Shown piece by piece: positions 24,301 to 51,312 of a DNA stretch of 64,000 nucleotides. The notes under the pieces are model-generated. The model ran no database searches, was not told the DNA's origin, and saw only the letters and a program-made list of their open reading frames with translations. A program made the translations under genes and the position numbers. This DNA is from Cruorifilaria tuberocauda (lineage: Eukaryota > Nematoda > Chromadorea > Rhabditida > Onchocercidae). The stretch is from the NCBI GenBank assembly GCA_013365365.1, contig JABVXU010000248.1, forward strand, positions 1-64,000. The letters run 5' to 3'. The first letter of the stretch is position 1; every line of letters starts with the position of its first letter.

Positions 24301-24968
24301 TTAGTTCTTCAATAACCGACAACTCACATATTCTCTATTAACAGAATCATTTCTTTTATTAATAGTAGTTATCTCGATGTTATAGAAATGGACTGTCAAT
24401 CGTTTAATTATTAATGAGATAAATTTTCGAAATCTGAAAAGATTTATTTTTCGACTTGACTTAAAGCAGAATTAAATCATTTCGCTGAGCTACAAAGATT
24501 CACGCAGATTAAATGAAACTTCCGATATAAATATATTTACTAATAAGCATGAATATTCATTCTTTCTGTTACACTATTCGGAATGTGGAGAAGCTTCAAA
24601 ATAGTTTTATGGTTTTATGATCATATTCAGTTATTGGATAAAACCGAAAGAGATTTCTGTGGTCCTGTTCAACTATCCAGTAACTAAAAGATGTTTGAAG
24701 CTCAAGGTGTATATTGCTTGTTATACTTGAACCGATTGACAGTTTACAATATTCTTCTCAGATCTATTTTCATTTTCTTACACATCATTTCCGGAAGAGA
24801 GAATTTAAAAACTGCAACATTTAGAAGGATGAGCGAGAAAAATTGGTATTAAAAGGAATGAATATTTCAACAAAAAACACGTTGGTAATTCCAAAATGAG
24901 ATAATATTTCAATTAGACAATGGGAAATTTTATACAGTAATAAGGAAGAAATACCATACTTCCTTTTT
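21384..24968. other. Gene-poor interval between convergent genes
   Basis: About 3.6 kb of AT-rich DNA between the homeobox gene (+) and the 3' end of ATM (-). The only coding-like mark is a terminal-exon-like segment at 22362-22416. The ORF at 24126-24341 has no recognisable similarity. Confidence 0.5.
22362..22416 (+). other. Possible orphan terminal exon
   Basis: A strong acceptor (TTTCTTTTCAG) is followed by an open frame GKSASRQLEDQRELKSA and TAG 22414-22416. AATAAA begins within four bases of the stop. It could be an alternative last exon of the homeobox gene, but the phases do not join to an obvious donor there. Confidence 0.25.
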
Positions 24969-39922
<14,954 letters not shown>

Positions 39923-40272
39923 CTTATGTCTAAAAAACATTTCCACGTCTTGTACTGTGTATTGGAATTAGTTTTTCTGCATACTCATTTTTATTGGTAG
40001 ATTATGATCGTAACAATACAGTCAGAGATCGATAGCATTAGAAGAAGAAAGTGCTGACTAGGTACACATCAAATCGAGATATTTCTTCACTCAGTCATAT
40101 AAATATTTCATCAATAACTGTAGTGTAGAAAAGCACGGATGAGAATATTGACTCATCGACAAAACGTTATAGAAAAAATCACCCTAATATCATTCGTAAA
40201 AAAAATAACGTGATATAGGTAGAACTTCTCTTGTAAGCTAAAATACTACCATAATACAGAGGACCGGAACCC

Positions 40273-40428
40273 TTACAAATTCATTGCACCATCAAATATT
40301 TCATGAAGGTTAAAAAATACACGCGCCGAAAGAGAACCTGAAATTTTAAACGCTAGACTAAGCGCGAAACATAGACACGCAATGCAAACATTGTATATCA
40401 GTAGATTAGATTGTTCTTGGGGTTGCAT
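40273..40428 (-). CDS. Small hydrophobic ORF upstream of ATM (doubtful)
   Basis: A 51-codon ORF from ATG 40428 to TAA 40273. Just upstream on the minus strand is the acceptor-like CCACTTCAG, 17 bases before the ATG. The peptide starts MQPQEQSNLLIYNVCIACLC and has one hydrophobic segment of about 20 residues that would serve as a signal peptide or single membrane anchor. I recognise no family. It may be a genuine small trans-spliced membrane peptide, the first exon of a longer gene, or chance. Confidence 0.25.
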   Translation of the reverse strand: MQPQEQSNLLIYNVCIACLCFALSLAFKISGSLSARVFFNLHEIFDGAMNL

Positions 40429-40561
40429 TTGAAATTGTGGTTTTCTGAAGTGGACAGAAAGTATGATCAATGAAGTTAATTGTTTTATAAGTTTCCAATC
40501 GAGTTATTATTTCCATTTATATAATTTATGTAATATTGTATGTAAACCATCAGATTTCTGT

Positions 40562-40976
40562 TCGTTTTACGTTTATAGTAAATCTGGAAGATATCAATAA
40601 GGAGTTATATGTGATTTTTCTATGCAATAACGATTTAGAGAGCCAATATTCATACTCTATAATTGATAATTTGTCCATATTAACGCCTATCCATCACTGG
40701 GATCTTTCGGCCTGTAGCCCCTCCTAATGAATATTGTAAATTCATTCATTATCTACAGTAAACAAGAACGTTGATGATTTGGAGTTGGATGAATTTATAA
40801 GCATATTGCAATTTTTCCAACATATCTTTCCGGATGTGTTCTCTCAGCATTTAATTCTAACAAAACAGAGAATTCCTTCATTACTTTACTACACCTATAA
40901 TGATCATTTCATTTGTCTCTTGGTTTTGAAACACCATCTTGTAGATTGTTTTAATTGCAAGCACTTTTATTACTAA
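40562..40976 (+). other. Coding-like segments of unknown gene
   Basis: Two frames, each after an acceptor-like site, look more like protein than their surroundings. One is at about 40580-40728 (NLEDINKELYVIFLCNND). The other is at about 40762-40976 (KNVDDLELDEFISILQFFQHI). They do not join in phase with confidence and match no family I know. They may be exons or decayed remains of a plus-strand gene between the divergent ATM start and the coiled-coil gene end. Confidence 0.25.
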
Positions 40977-41623
40977 CATTTGCTGCGGATGAAGTAATCA
41001 GATACAAACAAATATACACATTAAAAACAGTAACAACTAGCTATTCAAGTTGAATTTATGACTTGTTGAATGGATAATCTGTACAATCGATTTAAGCTGG
41101 AAAGTTAAACTCTCATTGTTTCCATTTCAGACTCAGTGAGGGTCTAAAAAAGAAGAAGATGGGATACCAGCGAGAATATTTGTGCTGCTGATTTTGAACA
41201 AATTGGTAATAGTTATTGAATAAGTAAAAAAATCCGTCAGAATGAATTTTTTTGTTTGAACAGAATATAATACCTTCCTGATTGCCAAAGAAATGCAAGC
41301 ATAATCACAGCAATTGGAATATGGCATCAATGACTCGCAGATCACATTTACTTTAAACTAATTATCATTTTTCCAATCTGGTAGGATATATAAATAATAC
41401 TTTATCCAGTATTTCATTTACCACTTATAGACAAAGTGTTTTATATCAATACAAATAAAAATTATAGCTAACTTCATCTTTCCTCAATCTTTAGCCAATT
41501 GACAGAAATGCTTCACTTGTTCCATAATTTCGATTCATAAAATACGCCTCACACTTGAGTTCACTTTCATTATCTTTGCTGTAAATTTGATTTAAAAAAA
41601 CTCAGTGTTAAAGCTGCACTGAT

Positions 41624-41791
41624 ATGCGACGCGCTCTTTCTATTTTGAATGCACTAATTGCACGTAATTCCTTCACATCCATTCTTTCTCTTATGAAATA
41701 ACAGAATTTATTTCCCTGCTCTGGCAGTAGTGAGGATGATCAGCATCTACTTTTTGAAAATCTGGACCAAAGCATCGATGACAATGAATGA
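41624..41791 (+). other. Coding-like frame with internal TAA
   Basis: One frame reads MRRALSILNALIARNSF...LMK, TAA (41699-41701), then QNLFPCSGSSEDDQHLLFEN and ...DDNE to TGA 41789-41791. The first part resembles an amphipathic presequence and the second an acidic tail. An AACAG acceptor directly follows the TAA, so the second part could instead be a terminal exon. Confidence 0.22.
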
Positions 41792-42228
41792 TCGGCCAGA
41801 TTTCTCACCGCAAATCGCTCAGTGGTGATTCATTTTGTTGGTGAGTGAAAGCTTTTCCGATGAAGTCGTACTGAATCCGAACTATTGTTCCGCCCGGAAG
41901 TGAGGGATGAGTGATAACAGCGCCGATTTAATCTGCAGAAGTTGCTGTATTTAAAAGTGACATGACTATCTTAGAAAATGATTATGAAAGCATATTGAAT
42001 CATAGGGTGGATCCGCAAATTATGATCTTAAACCTAATCCATGATCTAACTGCCTGGTCGATCAGTATTGTGAAATATTATTTTCAGTTGTTTGAAGCTT
42101 TCCAAACTTACCACATCATAGATTGATATTTTCACTTATGCCTTTTGCACCACAACAAAATATTTAAATCGAACAGCATTAAAATACAAAAAATATTTCT
42201 TTGTACTTAATCATTTCATTATTACATA

Positions 42229-45139
42229 TTACCTTGACGATGAATGCGATTTATTAGATCGATCAGGTGGGATAGCGCTGGATGCACTAACGTTGTTCAC
42301 TAATATTTCAGAGGTTGTATACCGTGTTTGATCAGCTGAAGTCCCATTATTCTTCCTGAAAAATTCCCAAGAATTAGATTCATTCAATATCAAACGTTGA
42401 TGATAGCAATAAGGATTCTGATGTTTTCGTTTAAAAGCCGGATTAATTGAAATGCTTCATACTTAAAATTGAGATAACACTTGGATAACAGCACCGGTAC
42501 AGCACGAGCTAATTCAGGACTGATCGAATTGTAACCACAAACCGAAGAGTTGGGATGACCGGTGAGTGAACTGATCTTTGTGCATTATCGCTCACATATT
42601 GTTTTTTCTTTTCCCACCATTCGAGGTGATTTGACTTTGCTGTTGAAGATGCTCGATCTTCCAACATCTTTGTGCCTTCTAAAAACAATAAGCTTGCATT
42701 TTTTGAAATACCGACTTTCAATGTGTAAGTGGGAAAAACCGGCAATGTTTAAACAGCAAAAATGTCACTGATACTACTGGGTACAATCGAATAAGTACTA
42801 CTTTGTAATGATAGCTATACATACCGCCATTGTAGCAGACATTATGCTCCGTACGGTCTCTTGCTTCACGACGGACCCTTAGTGCCGCTTCTTCTTGTAG
42901 AGCTCGCATTCGAGTTGCTCTACGTTGTGCTGCTAGCATTTTTTCTTTTTCTTTACGTTCTTCTTCTTCAATCTCTCGCTGTGCTTTTCGTCTATATTCC
43001 TCAAACCTATAAAACTTGCCTGGTTGAGTTGAATCAACTTGAAAAACCTTCCCGGAAAATAGCAAATCAATAATGAGTTGAATAGGAGCAATTATTATTA
43101 AGCATTGTTACTCGTTTTTACCTTTGTATAAACTTACTTTATCATTTCTTTTCTTTCTATTTCAAGCTCACGTTGTCGTTCCTCCTCTTTACGATGCCGA
43201 TTCTGCTCAATTTGTAATTGCAAATCACGTTTATATTGTTCCGTGGAATCAATAGCAGTCACTTTCCGTTGTAGTGAAGGTCTTATCATGTGTGAAAAAA
43301 AATTCGGATTCATACTACCATTTACTGAAAGTTTGTTACAGGAATAATTTCTTAATCTGATTTTGACAGTTTGAAATGGAGTGATTTTTCGATGTTTGAA
43401 AATATGTTATTTTCTGCTGTTGCACAACAAATACTTTTTTCTGGTATAACAATATTCCAAACTGAAATAAAGTCTTATAAGTAGTGATTTCACGCATTCA
43501 ACTTTTCATGCAGAAATTTGGACAGTTTTTGCGAGAGAGAATATTTGATTATTTCTCATTAAATTATCAAGGAAATAGTTGAACTGACGTTGATGATTAT
43601 GGGAAGCTTGGCACTGTAGATTTTGCAAAGAAGAAACAGTTGAATTTTCGTTTGTTTCCTAGAATCTAACAATTAAAGCAAGCATATATTAAAGACACTA
43701 TCGCTACTGTAAAATTTTCAAAGATTGTCAACAGTTAATATCAAATAGCATCTTTTACTGAAGAAAAAGGTCTACTTATTGAAAGTTGATCCCTACTTTT
43801 CATTTTGACCCTGAAATGTATCTACATCGCATGAATCAAATAAGAAAAGACAAAAAAAAGACTGCTCATCTGAACAAAGAATGTCTCTGGGACAAGCAAT
43901 ACTTTGTACATCTGATAATCACAGTATTTAATCCTACCAAACTTATTAGATTTTGTTAGATCATAAGTTAAACAGTCAAATACTAATAAATTTCATCAAA
44001 AAAAATCTTTTCTTGTTACCGAGAGAGATGTCTGTAAAAAAGGGGTTCCGCGAATTTCACCGTGTGCTTGAGAAGTACCAAAGGTCCGTGATAGATTTAA
44101 TGAACCATTATTACTGAAAGGACCAAATCTGCTAACATAATAATAATAAATGAAAGAGAAATTCTATTCCTTTAATTATTGGGATTGTGAAAAAGACAAT
44201 AATCTTAGGTATTCAACTTTACCTGGAAGAGTGATTAATACCAGCTGCTTCTGAATACAGGAATTCATTCTGTCCATTAATATTTTCAGCAGACATTGGA
44301 ATAGTTGTAGCACTCGGTAAGTGAGATCGGTTATCCTGGAAAATATTTTATTATAATTAAAACATTGGTAAATGTTTCCGTTTACTTTCCGTTGCTGAAA
44401 ATTGGAAATCACAATAAAATTGAGAGTATGTTCGCTTTCTTCTTTTAATTTTAATGACAAAAACTGAAGTTATAACCAAATTAGATAAAACAGTATTTTT
44501 ACAGCAATGGAAAGGACTTACATTTTGAAACCGAGCATTGTTTGAAACGGATACTAAACTGGCGGATGTCACCGTATAGGGGACATATAATGCTGGGTTG
44601 CTATAAAGCGTAGAACTACTGCTTACCGGTTCATAATAAACCTTACTACCAATTTGGATAGGTCTAAGGTGCCATAGATCTACGGGCCTAAGTTTTGTTG
44701 TTTGCTCGAGCATAACTGGTGTTGTTATTTGAGATGGGAAGAGATGAGATCTTCCGTGGTAAGAATTAGCTGGAAAACCAAGTGAAATAGGATAATAGAC
44801 TGGAAAGGATTGGTGATAGGGTTGCCATGATGAAGCTGTTTGAGAGTGTAGCATAAGCATTGGACATTGCATATGAGTATTGTCAATAGACAAAACTTTT
44901 GAAGAACTACCTATAGTATCATTTTGTGTATTATCTTTGGGAACAGTGGTAGATTTATTTGTTGTTTGGCCATTTTCATAGTTTGGCTCATAAATGGGAC
45001 TATTTGGAAAGCATTGAGTAGAAAATGAATTTGTCGGTATAGTTGGAAGCAAATTGCTCTTTTCGTCTTCATTATTAAAATTACCAATGATTTTTAAACT
45101 GGACTGAGTTGAAGGATTCCATGTGTATGTTCGAACCAT
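42229..45139 (-). CDS. Coiled-coil protein with CSPP1/CCDC66-like charged segments
   Basis: Probable cytoskeletal or centrosomal protein. The start ATG is at 45139 (MVRTYTWNPSTQSSLKII), about 22 bases after an AATATTCAG acceptor. Exons: 44522-45139, 44223-44335, 44020-44131, 43138-43324, 42835-43016, a region about 42480-42715 whose splicing is unclear, and 42229-42355 ending at TAA 42229-42231. The first exon is Ser/Pro/Tyr-rich and disordered (MLMLHSQTASSWQPYHQSF). The middle has YKRDLQLQIEQNRHRKEEER and FEEYRRKAQREIEEEERKEK, long Glu/Arg/Lys-rich helices that recall the repeated motif of CSPP1 and CCDC66. Then comes LEWWEKKKQYV and a Ser-rich end. The family assignment rests only on these repeat-like charged motifs, and any long coiled coil could resemble them. 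Confidence 0.55.
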
Positions 45140-48100
45140 TGGAAGCGAATGCGAAAGTATCCTGAATATTGAAAAAAGAGAAAGACATGATTTTAACTTC
45201 AACATTTCTTTTCCATAATTATTCCCGAAGAAGACATCTAGAACAAAATTCATATGAAAAAACTGAAACTCCTGCTTCATACACATTATGCACAGTGTTG
45301 GACATATTTCCTCATACAATCAAATAGTAATTGCGCATATGTTTACGTAGTTCACTGCTGATTTAAGTCTTGGCAGTTTTTTGTCGCGTTAACAGAACTT
45401 AGTGTAACTGTGTGTTTTTTTTTTCTAAATATCGCAACCAATTCTACAAACGATGGTAGAAAAATGGAAGTCTCAAAAAATTTTTCGATCAGAACAAGAG
45501 AAATGGGCTATCATTGTGAAATGTACCAATTGGATGAGTGGATAAGTACAGAAGATTAAATAATAAACATCTCTAAAAATTGAAATTGCGAATTCAAATG
45601 GTAGATGAAAGACTCTCGAAAAAACATGACAGTCAAGAATTATCATATATTATATATGGTCATCGGCTCAGAGCATTAAAGAATTATTGTTCAAGTTACC
45701 AACGCATTTCCTGATTTACCAAAAAAACTTCCGGAATATAATTTAAATTCATAAACTGCTTTCTGACAATCCTATTATTCTTTGATTTTGCGAGAAATTT
45801 CGTAATATATTTTTAGAGAGTTAGATAAAAAGTTGAGTTGCTTACAGAATTTTTCTATTTCAATTCATCTTACATTTAATGCCTATTTCAATTTCGATTT
45901 ATTTATAAAGTTGTAATTATTTGATTAATATAAAATTGCTCTTACAAAAAAGAAAAGAACTTTGAGAGAGAATATTAATGATGAATGTAAACAACACACA
46001 ATGTGTTAGCAGAATAAGGGTGATTCTAGTCGCTATAAGAATATCCTACTTTCTTTTTAAAGGTGTTATAAATGCATACATTCAAATTATAATTTTACCG
46101 AGCATTTTTATATAATCGAACATGAAAAAATGAATACGTTAAGGCACACAGACACACACACACAGAACTGATAACTTCAATTTTCGTCGAGTTATGGCAA
46201 TCACGGAGTCTGCAAATGTGTCTTTAAAAATGTTATTAGTGAAGAGGTTGCCAAGGTTACCAATATCATATTGTAGCAAAATTGCCGTTGAATTAATCAT
46301 TGTGTTTCGTGCTAAACTTTATTCTTTTAGTCAGATCTGTTCAAAACATGACTGATGCTTTGATGATAATTTAATACAATTTTGATTCCAAACAAATTAA
46401 CCCAATCGATAAAAACTTTTTCGAAAATAATGAACTGCAGTGGAAATGCATACTTGATATGATAGAAATAATGCAACATCGGTAACCTCGAATCGTTAAA
46501 GCATCTATTAGAAATATCTTCAATGTTGTCATCTTACGTCAACTATGGATTCCTAGAATTCAGTAGGCATGTTTCTTTTCAAATCCAGTTGTTAAAAAAA
46601 AGTTTCACAGAAACCTATACAAAACAAAACAGTTACATAAAATTTGAAATTGGACAATTGGACACATTCAAGCCTTATACATAAAGCGAAATGTCAATCT
46701 TATATTCAAAATACTGTATTATATGACAGGCGCGAAGTATGTGCACCGTTTTCACTTTTTTTTTCATTACACACCTTCTGCTCGGTTCCATAGCTAAAAA
46801 ACTTATAAATGATAAAAGTGGAGCAGTGATAATGAGAATTTATTCTAATGTTGTTCTACATACTCTGATATTACTAATTCTTAGCAAATTCATTTATAAG
46901 ATGATATTGAATTACAAAACCGATTTGTTGATTTTAGGACATTTTTGATGATAAATTCAGCTTTAACTGCTGGACAGCACGTTCATAATATGTGTTGTTG
47001 AGGTTGATTTCAGCATAACTTTCTAATAAACTATCCAAGAAATAAAACTGATCAGACAGTAAAAAACAAAAATAAGTTCATTGAAAAATGTAATTATTGA
47101 AGTGGATATATTTGATGACGATGACAGAGTGAAAATTATAGCATATAACCTATATATGCCAGATAATAAATGATTAAAAATACAAAATTTTCAAGTATTT
47201 TGCTCTTTAAATCATAGTAAAAAGCTTTGAAATCCCTTACGCACTCCATCTGCCTATATTAATTGGTATTTATATGAAAATACGTAAAATACGTACGAAA
47301 TAAATATTAGCAATTGGAAGCAATTTTGCAACCCTACTGCCAGCTAGATAATTTATTCTCCTAATCATTGTCATAAACAAATTATACTTTATTTTCAATA
47401 GTATGTCCAACGACCAGCACACGATTCCAACTGCTGTTATAATTCTTCATTTATACCTTAAAACTGCTTAATCACCAAGTTTTCTCGGTCAGAATCAAAT
47501 ATTATTATCCTTCGATGAAAAAAGCCCTTTTAAAGCGTGGCTGGAAATTAGTTATGTCATTTCTCGTACTAAACTCTTAATTTATTTTACCAATAACCAT
47601 GCTTTTTATCGGATTGCATTAGAAAGTGTAACCATAAGTAATATAAAAAGTATTTGCGAGAAAAGTCATTGTCTGCAAGCACTTACTAACTTCCCATGTA
47701 CTTCAGGTTTGTTGTGTCACTTTTACTCGACTGCTGAAAGCTACCTTTCCAGAATCATGGAACACTTCATCTAAAAACTAAAAAATGCCGCTGATGCTCC
47801 TTCTTCCTATGCATAGCACTTTATTCTACGCCGTTTCTTAATCCATAAAATCTTCGAGTAACATATTAATATTTCACTTGTATTTTGTAATCTTATTAAA
47901 CAGTGAGTACACTTTATTGTGCAATACTACCAAAATGCATTATAAGCATTTCATTTAAATATCACATAAAAAAGTTATTAACATATAAAACGAGTTATAT
48001 ATCTTTTTTTTAAATAAAATTTTTTGTACTTTGAAATCACAATATCTGCGAAATATTTCAAATCATAGCAAAAAATGCATCATGACTTAGAGATGATATT

Positions 48101-48441
48101 GCATTGACTAGAAAAAAAAGATACTGAAAGAAAATTTTAAAACTCATCTAAAATTTACCAAAGAGGCTTTGAGTTATAGTATTTCTTAGATGGAAAACTG
48201 CATTAGATTGATATAGGAAAAGTTCACAATAATAAATAACCCACTATTTTTCTTTCAGTAGTTTAGTGAAGAAGGAGAACACTGTAACAGAAACAATAAG
48301 ATTCACAATTTAAACAACATATAATAAGTAATGGATAACCTTACCAGCTGCAAGGACCACTTAATTGTTTTTAAAACAAGGATCCGTCAAACAGAAAATA
48401 TAATTTTAATGCCGTGGATTAACAAAATAACATAGAAAGAT
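45140..48441. other. Gene-poor interval
   Basis: About 3.3 kb of AT-rich DNA between two minus-strand genes. The upstream part presumably holds the coiled-coil gene promoter. ORFs such as 46739-46948 are hydrophobic, short and unsupported. A CA-repeat is at 46145-46164. Confidence 0.5.
46145..46164. repeat. CA dinucleotide microsatellite
   Basis: Ten CA-like units broken once by a G. Simple repeat in intergenic DNA. Confidence 0.8.
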
Positions 48442-50570
48442 CTATGCTAAACCAAGTTTTTGTTTCTGCTTCCTTTTTTTCTTAACTATATCCATATTTC
48501 GTTCCTTCCAATTGCTTTTTCTCAGCTTTATTGGCCTGTTCCCAACATATTTCCCATCCATTTCACGACAGGCACGAACGAAATCCTGAAAGAGAATAAA
48601 CTCAAACTGAAATTCAAATCTGAAAGAGTTAAACTTGGGCCGGCAAAAGCCCATATGGAAGTCTACAAAACCAATAATCCAAACTGACATCCTGATGTTT
48701 GAAGGAAACAAATCCATAGCCTTTTGATTTATTAGTTCTGGCTTCTCGAATGACTTTAGCTTTTTGGAAGCTAGGATATTTACGAAAAGCCTTTGCCAAT
48801 AATTCATCTGATACTTCATTTCCCAGATCACCACAAAAGATGCGAAAATCATTCGGATCCCACTCTGCTAATGACTTATCTTCCCAAACCTAAAACGTAA
48901 AAATTAAAAATCAAAGAAGAAATCTATTGCTTGCTAATGAAACAAGGGAGAAATTTATTTTCTTGAGCATAAAAATATGAAATCTAATTAAAAAACTCTT
49001 ATTTATCCCACATTTTTATTACCTGTCCACCACCGCAACGCAAAAATCGTTTCATCTTTTTCTCACCACGCATAACTTGACCAATATAAGTAGAGCGATG
49101 AGTTGATTCCGAATGCATTTTTTGTGCGATGGCTTCTATGTCAGATGTTAGCACCTAAAGGATAGTATTATTAGCTTCCACGAACTGTGATTTCGAAATA
49201 ACTGGAACAGAAATGTCATGGATTGTTAGTCATGTTCAGTCTTTCAATGTAGCATAACTAAAGGAGAAAATGCAAGACGGAAAGATGTCACATATCCTGA
49301 AAGAATTAAAATATTATGTTTAATGTGTTAAATAATCAAATTATAGTTAAAAAAAGGAATTATACAATTCGATAACCTGAGTTTTCAACGAACTCGTTCC
49401 GGCCTCCCCATCTCTCTCTCCATCTTTGCTATCATCCCTCCTCACTGCATCTTCGTACAAACTAGGCCCCGATTCGAGAACACTTGGTTGAGGCAGTATA
49501 TGCACTGGCGGACGCATAAAACCAACCAGTGGTAATCGAAGCTAAAATTTAAAAAGGAACGTTAAGTACTGCTGAATTTTCTACAACTTCTGTGAATTCG
49601 ATATGGTGACAATTATGATAAAGTAATTAATCATACTTTTACCTGAGGTGGTATGAATCGCATGGCTAAATTTGTCTGGGGAATAAAGCCTTGACGCATC
49701 ATTACATGAGGTAAAAAACTGCAAAACAGAGGTTATTTAAAAAAGAAATATTGTCTTAACTAAATCAATAAAGTGCTCGACAGTGTTACGATAAATAACA
49801 ATAATCATATATGAAATGATGATATTTTATATACGAAATATGAATGAGTGGACTTTTGAAAATACGTGTGTGTAAGTTCACTTACGGGGGAGGCGTTGGA
49901 CGTGTTACAGGATTCACGGAATTCGATGCTACAGAACTGCTAATAAAAGGACCCATGAAGGGTCTTGCTTCGGGCTGAATAGTGGGACCGATAGACGGTT
50001 GCACTGATGGATGTGCAGAAATGTTATTAAGGATAGGAGACACTGCTGCATCCGGAGAAGTTCGCGAAACGTCAGTATGAGTCGTGGGAGCATCTGCTTC
50101 AAGGGTATTTGCAATTCGAGTATGTGAATCTACAGATGATATTTCCTTTTCAAACCTGAAGAAAGAAACAATACTCCTTAAAGGGTGAGTTCATTACGGG
50201 CGAAACAGGTTAACTCTCAACAATACATGTGTTGCTGCACAAGGTGACTCATGAGAAACTTGCCCTTTTTTTTTCGAAGATACTACGAAATAAACGGAAA
50301 ATTTTCTTGATAAAGCAGAATAAGCACCAATAATATCATTTATTACAGTATGCTTTACATCGAGAAGCGCAACTGCATATCGATATTTCTCAAAAAAAGC
50401 CACATTGGCAATGGGTTGGATTTTGACAATTAATTAAGAGTATCAAACGGCCGCATTTAATTGAATTTACCTGCTGATTAAGCCGATAACTACATAACTG
50501 TGCACAAAAAATATGAAGAAACTAACAGAGCCAGCTCATCCTCGATGTTACGATTTTCATTCGTAATCAT
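48442..50570 (-). CDS. rbm-42: RNA-binding protein 42 (RBM42)
   Basis: RRM-type RNA-binding protein linked in other animals to pre-mRNA splicing and stress granules. Exons from the start: 50527-50570, 49886-50155, 49643-49718, 49377-49541, 49023-49154, 48689-48889, 48442-48585. The start ATG (MITNENRNIEDELAL) comes 15 bases after a TTTTACAG acceptor. The N-terminal half is Pro/Ser-rich (SNSVNPVTRPTPP, NLAMRFIPPQ). The C-terminal RRM is nearly diagnostic of RBM42: DFRIFCGDLGNEVSDELLAK carries RNP2, and SKGYGFVSFKHQDDFVRACR carries RNP1. These are followed by KYVGNRPIKLRKSNWKERN and the basic end KQKQKLGLA with TAG. It is divergent from the GTPase gene across about 740 bp. Confidence 0.9.
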
Positions 50571-51312
50571 TTGTTGCTTGCTGCCCTGTAAAAGTCAAAA
50601 TGCCATTTAAAATAATTAATAAAGTTAATAGTCCATTCAAAAAAAGATTGAGAGAAGCATAACTTACTCAACAATTTAACCATCACTCTTCCCATTTCTC
50701 TTAAAATGTTTAACAGAATACCAAGCAACCTAGAGACAATACCGTCAATCTAAGGGAAGCAATCAATACACGAGTAGCATAACGCATATGTTCCTCAGGT
50801 TTACGAACCACTTGCATGATCAACCAATTTCAGCTTATCACCTTACTGGCATATTAAACTCATTACGTTTCAAGATAATTGAAATTATCTTACATCTGAA
50901 ATAAGCGAAGGAAGAGAGAACGGAAGTTACAAAAACGTTACAGGTTGGCAGAGTTGAGCAATATGAGAGAGCAGAGGCGTAAAGAGATGTGAGAGGTTAT
51001 TAAAATTATTGAGATAGAGGATTGATGAAGGGGAGAAGAGTGAGTCTCGCAGTTGCAGTCAGTTGTGGACGGTTGGCGGTAAAACGAACTTGCCTTTTGT
51101 CATGCTGAAAATTGGAGATAGGATAATTAGGGCGGCTTCAGCATCAAGAGAGGATGAGTAAGGGAGTTGAGACGTTAGATGTCTTTTAAACAGATTTTCC
51201 AACGAAGACTTTGCTGATACTGATATTTACACCTTTCAGTGTCTAATGAGAAAGTAATGGAATGAACCGATGTAACAGTTTCTTATTTCAGATTGTCGCT
51301 CTACTCCATATC
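50571..51312. other. Divergent promoter interval
   Basis: 742 bp between the start codons of rbm-42 (-) and the GTPBP1 gene (+). Purine-rich GAGAG stretches occur at about 50970-51060. No TATA-like arrangement stands out. A TTATTTCAG acceptor 22 bases before the GTPBP1 ATG is a likely spliced-leader site. Shared regulation is an inference from layout. Confidence 0.4.
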
